From Symsagittifera roscoffensis (lineage: Eukaryota; Xenacoelomorpha; Acoela; Convolutidae), in assembly GCF_963678635.1 (NCBI RefSeq), contig NC_087063.1:26777649-26841648 (forward strand): a stretch of DNA of 64,000 nt, written 5' to 3'. The notes under the pieces were generated by a model. It searched no databases and was not told the DNA's origin. It saw only the letters and a program-made list of their open reading frames with translations. Below, piece by piece: positions 57,326 through 64,000 of this stretch. Position 1 is the stretch's first letter. Each line of letters opens with the position of its first letter. The translations under genes and the position numbers were made by a program.

Positions 57326-58048
57326 CAGTGCTGATTTGAATTATCCGGACAAAACAAACAAAGCTTGAATTTTCAAACGCGTTTTTCTCAAATTGGGTTA
57401 AGATTAGACAAAAAGTGATGAAAACAAAAATTGCTTAGAATTTCATCAAAATTAATATGGTGCAATTTTTTCTCCGAAATTCTCAACCAAAATTTTACCC
57501 GAAAAATGGGTCATTTTGGCTTTTTTCAATTAACAAAAATTACGCGGAAACTACTTTGTTAATTGATAAGAAAATTATATCACAAGAAGCGTCCTACTTA
57601 GCCCAACAAAGTTTAAGAAGGGTTAAATCTCCAAAAACCAGTACAAGAGAAAAAGTTTTTGCTTGACAGCCAATAAATGTGATTTTTACTATATAAAACC
57701 CAGAATATCTGTTTTAAAACAAATTTTAAACAATTTGCGCAAAAATTTGGAGAATTAACCTTTCTTAAACTTTGTTGGGCTAAGTAGGAAGCTTCTTGTG
57801 ATATAGTTTTCTTATCAATTAACAAAGTAGTTACCGCGTTGATTAATTGAAAAAAGTCAAAATGACCCATTTTCGGGTAGAAGTTTGGTTGAGAATTTCG
57901 GAGAAAAAATTGCACCAGATTAATTTTGATGAAATTCTGAGCAACTTTTGTTTCCTTCACTTTTGTCTAATCTTAACCCAATTTGAGAAAAACGCGTTTG
58001 AAAATTCAAGCTTTGTTTGTTTTGTCCGGATAATTTAAATCAGCACTG
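57326..58048. mobile_element. Palindromic MITE, Tc1/mariner-like, 723 bp
   Basis: The left arm (57326 to about 57635) starts CAGTGCTGATTTGAATTATC. The right arm (about 57749-58048) is its reverse complement and ends ATTTAAATCAGCACTG. TA flanks both ends (57324-57325, 58049-58050). CAGT ends with TA target duplication are typical of Tc1/mariner. The arms are about 300 bp with an unpaired centre of about 110 bp. Because the arms mirror each other, the two strands encode nearly the same short peptide (QFFLRNSQP...ISQEASYLAQQSL). No transposase is present. Confidence 0.88.
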
Positions 58049-58096
58049 TAGTGTTTTTACACTGACTGCGAAGTCACTTCATTTTGCGTTGTTTTT

Positions 58097-58625
58097 GTTC
58101 AGACTTTCGATACGAAAGTAACGGAATATTTGTGCTCGTGGTGGGTTTTTTTTTCTTCAGACAAATTTCGACTTTTTAACTAGCCATTTTTGACGAATTT
58201 TTTTATATCATTCGAAAAGTATTGTTGTCCTGAGCTCAAATTTGAAAAGATATTTCACCTGTGATCATTTTTCGTCAAGTTATGGGGGTTTAAAGATTGC
58301 CATTTTGGCCAATTTGGGACAATTAACGCGCGATATGTTTCGCGCTATTAACGCGTAAGCGGAGAGTTAATCCGTCTTAAAATCGTTCCAAATTGGTTAA
58401 AAGAAGCTTATTTGCCATAATTGATTGATTACAAGGAGCTAAATCTATCTTTTTGTACTTTAAATGGCGGGTGGGGGGATGATTTTCATAAAAAATTTCA
58501 AATTTAAAAAAAAAAAATTTTAAAAATTTTATTACATTTAATTCTCAATGTTATTGCTGCTCCATAAAACCTTAAAAGGCAGTCGGAACATTCAGGGCTT
58601 CGCCCTGATACGAGTAGTCTTGTTT
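58097..58625 (+). mobile_element. Hairpin-family element, full length
   Basis: It starts GTTCAGACTTTCGATACG and ends AGTCGGAACATTCAGGG, CTTCGCCCTGATACGAG and TAGTCTTGTTT, with a perfect 7-bp hairpin stem (TCAGGGC/GCCCTGA). It is about 529 bp with no coding frame. It is the mirror orientation of 48116-48660 and begins only about 45 bp after the palindromic MITE. Confidence 0.85.
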
Positions 58626-58629
58626 GCTT

Positions 58630-59495
58630 TTAGCTCCTATTTTTTCTGCACCAACAGTTTTGTATCAGTCTTTTTGGGGTTGGGCTCAAAATGTTTTTTC
58701 GGCCGAGTTGCCGCTCAGTAGTTGATTTCCATTGCTTTTTCAGAGACAACGGTGGAATTTTCTGTAGATGTAGATCTAGCTTTCTCTGCCTTTTTTCAAT
58801 AATTTTTCAATCTAATGTTCAAAAATTATTTGAACTTCCGTCTCTCTTTCTATCCACTAACTGGACATGCAATGTTTGTTTTTAAATTGCAGGTCTTACG
58901 TTGCTCCGTTCTGCTGTCGTGTTAGAGAGGTTTCATTTTTTGCCTTTTTCGGTCTCAAAGGTTTTAGTTGATTTTGATTTCGACCAAAGTTTCGGCCAAC
59001 TGATTAAAAATGCTTTGATAGCTTTGACGTTTGCTGTTTTCAGTTTTCTCTTCTTTGTCGCGTCTTTTGCTGCATATTTCATTCATGCCGAAGCTGGCGT
59101 GCCTTGCAACTGTTGCTCATTTCCCTTGTTTTAACTTTGCTTAGATTATTCTACTTTTAAAATCCAGTTTTACTGCTGATAACACCAGGACCGTAGTGTT
59201 GCTCCTAGAACTTTCAACTGGTACCAATATTGAAGCCAAAATGCCCAAAATGGTCGTTTTATATTGTATTCAATTTAAAACAAAACCAAACTTAATTTGA
59301 AGCTGGAAGTTATGTGAGAGCTAGCCCTCACTGCTAGCCTTGCCATTGAAGGGTATTGAATCAAAGATTTGACGATATGAAAGCAATTGCTTCGCTATTA
59401 TGGTATGTGCTTCATATTGATCAATTTTATCAATGTCGTTTCTTGTGTTTCACTCGTATTTTACTCCCATTTCCTACATTTACCTGATTTTTATT
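58630..59495. other. Upstream of gypsy gag; LTR expected but not demonstrable
   Basis: The 5' LTR and leader of the gypsy element should lie here, but the 3' LTR is outside the window, so no repeat comparison is possible. A hydrophobic open frame (58901-59134) is not recognised. Confidence 0.35.
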
Positions 59496-60495
59496 ATGGC
59501 GCAGTCGAACGAGTCAAATCTAGGAGGCCTAGAGCTCTTCTGGAACAACGCATCAAACGAGAACCATCAAGACTGGGAAAAATGGGCGGAAAAGTTTCAG
59601 CTAACAGTCAACGCTAAAGATTCTGTGGGTATCGAAGGTGTAATTAACCCACCGGTGAGATCCGAAATATTATACCCCGTCCCATAAACATTAGAGCCTT
59701 CCGATGATCAAGCTGTCGAGCAGAAAAAGATGAAAGCAAATAACAAGCAATAAAAGCCTACAATGAAGAAGTGAGAAGGAAAAAAGCGGAAGACAACGCA
59801 AAATTTATTGTCCAACATTTTGGCGACAATGACGAGAAATTAAAATCACAACTGTACATGAAACTTGGCAAAGAAGGAAAAAAAATGTTTCGCACACAAA
59901 AACCCTGGTAAAAAAATACCCGGTATAAATTTAGCAGATTTTGGGAATTACTAAAGCTACGTTCACGATAACTACAAACTTGACTTACGAAAGTTACAAA
60001 TTCTTCGGTCAAAGACAGAAAGATCATGAGTCTTTGGAAAAATATCATGAAGTCCTTTCAGAACTGGCAAAAAACTGCAAATGGGCAACCAAAGGACCGA
60101 ATTAGTCAGAGAATTAGTCATATTGTGGATTGAAAATCTGACCGCGGAAATTGTGTTAGCTTATGTATTAGTCCACGAGAAAAGCACAAAAATACACCAA
60201 CAGTATATAAAATTCCCTGTTTATAATTCTGAACAAAACCAATTTATATAAAAAACGAACCAACTTTAACATATTGTAGAAAGTGATAATTGCAGAAATT
60301 GTGGCCAACAACTAGAGAAAGGACACCTTACATCTTGTCCAGCAAGAGAGCAAAACTGCAACACCTGCGGTCGCAAAGGCCATTTCACTAAACACTGCAG
60401 AAGTTCAGCTAGAACACGAACCAACATACTTGAACAAATTCCGAAACCACCCGAACAAGAAACCCACAGAAATAACTCACAGGATAACTCATAAT
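59496..60495 (+). pseudogene. gypsy gag remnant with two zinc knuckles
   Basis: ATG at 59496 opens MAQSNESNLGGLELFWNN, followed by HQDWEKWAEKF, a capsid-type start. After about 64 codons the frame is broken, but FWELLKATFTIT- and YHEVLSELAKNCKW-like segments continue in other frames. At 60291-60410 are CRNCGQQLEKGHLTSC and a canonical CCHC knuckle, CNTCGRKGHFTKHC, which binds RNA in nucleocapsid proteins. Confidence 0.8.
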
Positions 60496-61146
60496 CCGAA
60501 GTAGATTTTAAAAAATTGTAGTCCTAGCTGTAGATAATGTTAACCAAGTGAACGCTGTGAAGGACAAAATTGAAGGAGGAATTAGAACAGTCTTTACACA
60601 TGAAGGTCTTGAACTGAAGAAGAGATTAATAGTATCAATGGGTAAATTTAATCCTTTCCCAATTGAAATACGAACTGACTCCGCTAGTCTGTTCAAGAAA
60701 AGATTTACTTCACGAACTCAAGATAACAGACAGAATCCTAAAGACTGAAGCAGTTCATGAGATCACAAAAAAGGCGTATCAAGGCTTTGGAAGTATGATA
60801 CATATCATCGGAAAAGTCATAGTGAGGATACAATTGAAGGGATGGGATGCCAAAGATCAATATCTGTTAATCACCGAAGGGTAAAAAAGAAACTTACTGG
60901 GAAATGAGATACTACTGAATATGTGAATGAAAGTCTCACAGTAGCAGGCTCCACCCCAGTATCAGAAACACGGAATATCCGGAGTAAAACATCCGTCGGG
61001 ATAGAAGTAAACCAGATTAAAATTAAATCCGACAGTCAACCTTGCTAACTTCTCTACACACCACTCCAACGTGAGTTCGAATTGTATATATCCAATCAAT
61101 TTCCCGAACTTTTAAAAAGAACAGACAGATCAAAAACGTTTTTTTT

Positions 61147-61915
61147 GTGAATACATATTTCAAGCAACCTTTAAAACCAAAACAGGTAAAAGGCAAGCGC
61201 ATACAAATACACTTACTCCCTGAATTGAAACCATGTATTGATCAGTTACTTAGCGAGGGACAAATAGAAAAAATGTCCAGATGTTCAGAAGACCCATCGA
61301 AGACGCATCGTGCTTTATTTCACCAATCGTCATAACTGCAAAAAGACAGGTCAATTAAACTGGCATTGAACTCGAAACTACTTAACAAACAAAGATTCTG
61401 CAACAGATATCAAATGCCTAATTTGTTTGAGCTAATCGACAACGTCGCCCTAACAATTACCGGTCATCACGGAAACAAAATCTGGTTTTCATCTATCGAT
61501 CTAAAACATTCATATAGTCAGATACCACTGTCAAATAAAGCAAGTAACCTTAAGCAGTTTTAACATTATAACGAGATTTTACGGATTAGGCGATATGCCG
61601 AATAAATTTCAACTATTATGTATCGCTCGGCAGAAAAACTACCGAACACACACTGTTAGTTAGACAAAATTTTAATCGCTACAGTAGGTAGCGCTAAAGG
61701 ACATTGCCAATTAGTTGTGGACGTTCTAAGAACTTTGGACGACGAAAGATTAGCATAAAACGGGAGAAATGTATATTCTTGACTCATGACATAGAAAGGT
61801 TGGGATTCAAAATCGATGCAAAAGGAACCGCTCATTTACTTAATAAGTCCAACGCATATAGAAACTTGAAAGAACCGCGATGTATCAAGGATATAAGATC
61901 GCTATTAGGCTGAAT
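61147..61915 (+). pseudogene. gypsy reverse transcriptase remnant
   Basis: FKQPLKPKQVKGKRIQIHL and IDQLLSEGQIEKM correspond to the usual entry segment (LxxGxIxxS). RYQMPNLFELID and WFSSIDLKHSYSQIPLS match the first catalytic-Asp block (FSxIDLxxGYxQIxL). FLTHDIERLGFKIDAKG matches the later FLGHxI..G block. The YxDD region could not be read. A stop ends the frame near 61562 and others follow. Confidence 0.85.
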
Positions 61916-62274
61916 TAACCAATTTAACAATTTCATCCCAAACCTAGCATCTTTATCTACACCGTTTGGAGAGCTACTGCAAAAAAAATGTTCTAATGGT
62001 CTGAGGTACACCTTGCTGCGTTCGAGAAACTCAAAAAGGAAAATTGTAAAACGGTAACAAGCCACCATTTCGACGTCAAAATTAATACGAGAATAAAATG
62101 CGATGCTCCACAATTATGATCGAGGTGCATCCCTCGAGCAAGACAATGGGGAAGTCTGAAAAACTATAGCATTCGCGAGTAGGTTTCTCAATATAGCAGA
62201 ACTAAAATACAGCACGAATATACTCGAATTATTGGGTTTAGTTTGGAGACTAGATCTTCTAAAAAATTATCTTT

Positions 62275-62520
62275 TTGGGTAAACAACTTTCTATTCTTAT
62301 CGACCATAAAGCCCTAATAGGGACACCTAAAGGTGATACATATACAAAAACAGCTCAATCTCGCCTCACCCGCTGGGCACATAAACTTTTACCATATGAT
62401 TTTATGGTTGAACATCTCCCGGGTAAGCAAGTGGGATTTGTGGACTACCTATCTAGACACCAATCAGGCGACCCTGTACCAGTTTCCTATGACAACAAAA
62501 GTTTGTTATCGCCTCCGTAA
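62275..62520 (+). pseudogene. gypsy RNase H, C-terminal part
   Basis: GKQLSILIDHKALIG aligns with the FxxxTDHKxL block. SRLTRWAHKLLPYDFMVEHL and PGKQVGFVDYLSRHQSGDP match RxxRWxxxLxxYxFxIxxxPGxxNxxADxLSR. An 81-residue stretch is open. Confidence 0.88.
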
Positions 62521-62865
62521 ATCATATCAGCCTTCTTCTAGGCTTCGAAAAAAGATGCCTAAATATTCTCATTTTCAATTCAGGGACAAATTTTCTCAAC
62601 AAACAGCTTCTCATACTTTGAATACTGGAACGTGATTGGTCAATCGACGAACAAAAATTAAAAGACAAGAATCTGAACGTGAGAAACCGATTTGAGAATG
62701 CTGCAAAAGCTTTGCAAACATTATTCACGCATTCCGAAATCTCAAAATTTGCGCAAAAAAAATTGTATTCTATAATGCCAAACAGTTAATTTTTCAAATA
62801 AATAAGAAGTTCTCAAAAAAATTGCCGATCAAAAAGATCCAACCGAGCAAAACCAAAACCCGATT

Positions 62866-63111
62866 GTGATTAAACCCCGATCTACTTTACCCAGTACTAG
62901 CTACGCGCCGGGTACATCTTCAGACCAGACACAAAGCAATGAAAAAAGCCCTTCATCTATTAAACGCAAATTGTTTGCTTTCTCGTGGCCGGAAATTTTT
63001 GATTCTACATTCATGGCGTTACTAATTAAACAAGACCTTGTTTTAAAAAAGATTATGAAAGCTATCGAAGAAGATCGAAAACAAGATATCTTGCAAATGG
63101 GACAGTATTAA
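62866..63111 (+). pseudogene. gypsy spacer between RNase H and integrase
   Basis: An open stretch of 81 codons reading STLPSTSYAPGTSSDQTQ is probably the linker of the polyprotein. No domain was recognised. Confidence 0.4.
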
Positions 63112-63149
63112 AAACCTTATATTAATACATTACACGTGAACCGGGGATG

Positions 63150-63895
63150 TCTTTACTTCGAAAGGAGACTTGTAATACCGGCATGCCTAAAGACTACTAT
63201 GCTACATAGGCTACATGAAGAACACGCTGGCCAGCTCGCCATGAAAAGTCCGGCAACCTTTCACATCTGGCGGCCCTGAAAATCTACCGCGAAATCCAAG
63301 TTCAGGGAGAAAACTGTATTGAGTGCGTTAAAGCAGGTGAAAATTAAAGAAGTCTATCAAAACACGAAGACCTTGGAAAGCTCCCATCTGTCGTAGAACC
63401 AAACCATGAAATGGAACTAGACTTGCCGGCCCGCTAGCTTTAACTTGGAGAACTCAAAAAATTAAAACTCTTGTGCGTAGACCGATTCTCAAAATTCGCT
63501 TCTGCGCAAATAAAATCAAGTACATCTGCTAAATCCGTCATAAATTTTGTTAAAATTTTTTTAAAATATGCACGGAAAACCTTGAACCATTAGAACGGAT
63601 CAAGGATTGGGATTTATTTCTAAAGAAGTCCAGGAATTTTGTCAAGAACAATTTATTAACGTTATATTCAGCCCAGAGGCCGACCAGAAAGCTAAAAATC
63701 TGGTTGAACGACTGATTAGAACAATCGAACACTGACTCATGGCCATGGCACAAGAAAAACCACAACCCTTTTTAGAAACAGCCTTGCTTAAAATCTTAAA
63801 ATGTTCAAGAACTGTAAGTCAACAGTCACTAAGCTGCTCTCTCTTTGAAGCACATTTCGGTAGATCACCAAATACCATGTTAGATCACCAAATTT
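63150..63895 (+). pseudogene. gypsy integrase remnant
   Basis: LHRLHEEHAGQLAMKSP and, later, NCIECVKAG form the HHCC zinc site. The core shows MELDLPAR (first Asp), VDRFSKFASAQIKSS, RTDQGLGFISKEVQEFC (second Asp, at about 63595) and KNLVERLIRTIEH (Glu, at about 63706). Stops lie after LPAR, in the middle and after IEH. Integrase inserts the cDNA into the host genome; this copy could not. Confidence 0.85.
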
Positions 63896-64000
63896 GGTAG
63901 ATCACCAATCAAAAAACTTGGATTGGAATAAAACGCTGTTATGTACAAATAAAGGAGGAAAACTAATGTGCCGGGACAGACGACATGTCTTGGACGCTCC

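Larger units (their letters stand above)
59496..64000 (+). mobile_element. Ty3/gypsy LTR retrotransposon, decayed, right end outside window
   Basis: The order gag, zinc knuckles, (protease not recognised), reverse transcriptase, RNase H, integrase is that of Ty3/gypsy. Stops and frame changes occur in every domain, so the copy is not functional. It runs past base 64000. Confidence 0.9.

Noticed and set aside
57457-57960. Two homologous genes on opposite strands
   Set aside because: The similarity is the mirror image of the palindromic MITE arms.
59497-59514. TGGCGCAGTCGAACGAG as a gypsy primer-binding site
   Set aside because: It overlaps the gag start codon, and the distance from its TTCGA-like complement to the CCA does not fit a tRNA 3' end.

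Overview
The window is AT-rich metazoan nuclear DNA. It has spliced genes with GT-AG introns, homeobox and RRM1 genes of animal type, and a large, layered load of repeats. No bacterial or phage signal is seen. The conserved proteins are divergent from their vertebrate counterparts. The three genes with a readable 5' end each carry a pyrimidine-tract plus AG a few bases before the ATG, as expected if transcripts receive a trans-spliced leader. Fast evolution plus possible leader splicing fits a tunicate, perhaps a larvacean, but this is inference and no species can be named.

Layout. 0.5-1.7 kb: three-exon MCTS1 (ribosome recycling and re-initiation factor). 2.7-5.75 kb: three-exon RRM1 (ribonucleotide reductase large subunit). 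5.8-13.9 kb: repeats, chiefly a family with a CAGGGC/GCCCTG hairpin near one end, a tandem duplication of about 885 bp, and tRNA-related SINE heads. 13.96-19.57 kb: a PRD-class homeobox gene with an N-terminal eh1-like motif; its introns contain a hAT-like MITE with target-site duplication, a 4 x 200 bp array and a palindromic MITE. 19.8-25.8 kb: more repeat copies, a 245 bp palindrome and decayed sequence. 25.8-30.3 kb: three nearly identical 1505 bp tandem units. 30.7-34.7 kb: a decayed Ty1/copia element with recognisable LTRs. 34.6-37 kb: an old duplication. 37.1-38.1 kb: a palindrome field built on ATAATCGATTAT. 40.2-44.0 kb: a Rab7-like GTPase locus with tandemly multiplied exons. 44-57 kb: hairpins, minisatellites, a microsatellite and dispersed element copies. 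57.3-58.6 kb: a palindromic TA-flanked MITE beside a full-length hairpin-family copy. 59.5-64 kb: a decayed Ty3/gypsy element running off the right edge.

The host genes do not form an evident pathway. MCTS1 acts in translation, RRM1 makes dNTPs, the homeobox gene is a transcription factor, and Rab7 normally acts in late-endosome traffic. The most unusual part is the Rab7-like locus. Three versions of one exon and two of the next keep matching lengths, phases and open frames, while the guanine-specificity motifs NKxD and SAK are lost. It is either a decaying duplicate or a cassette-exon arrangement.
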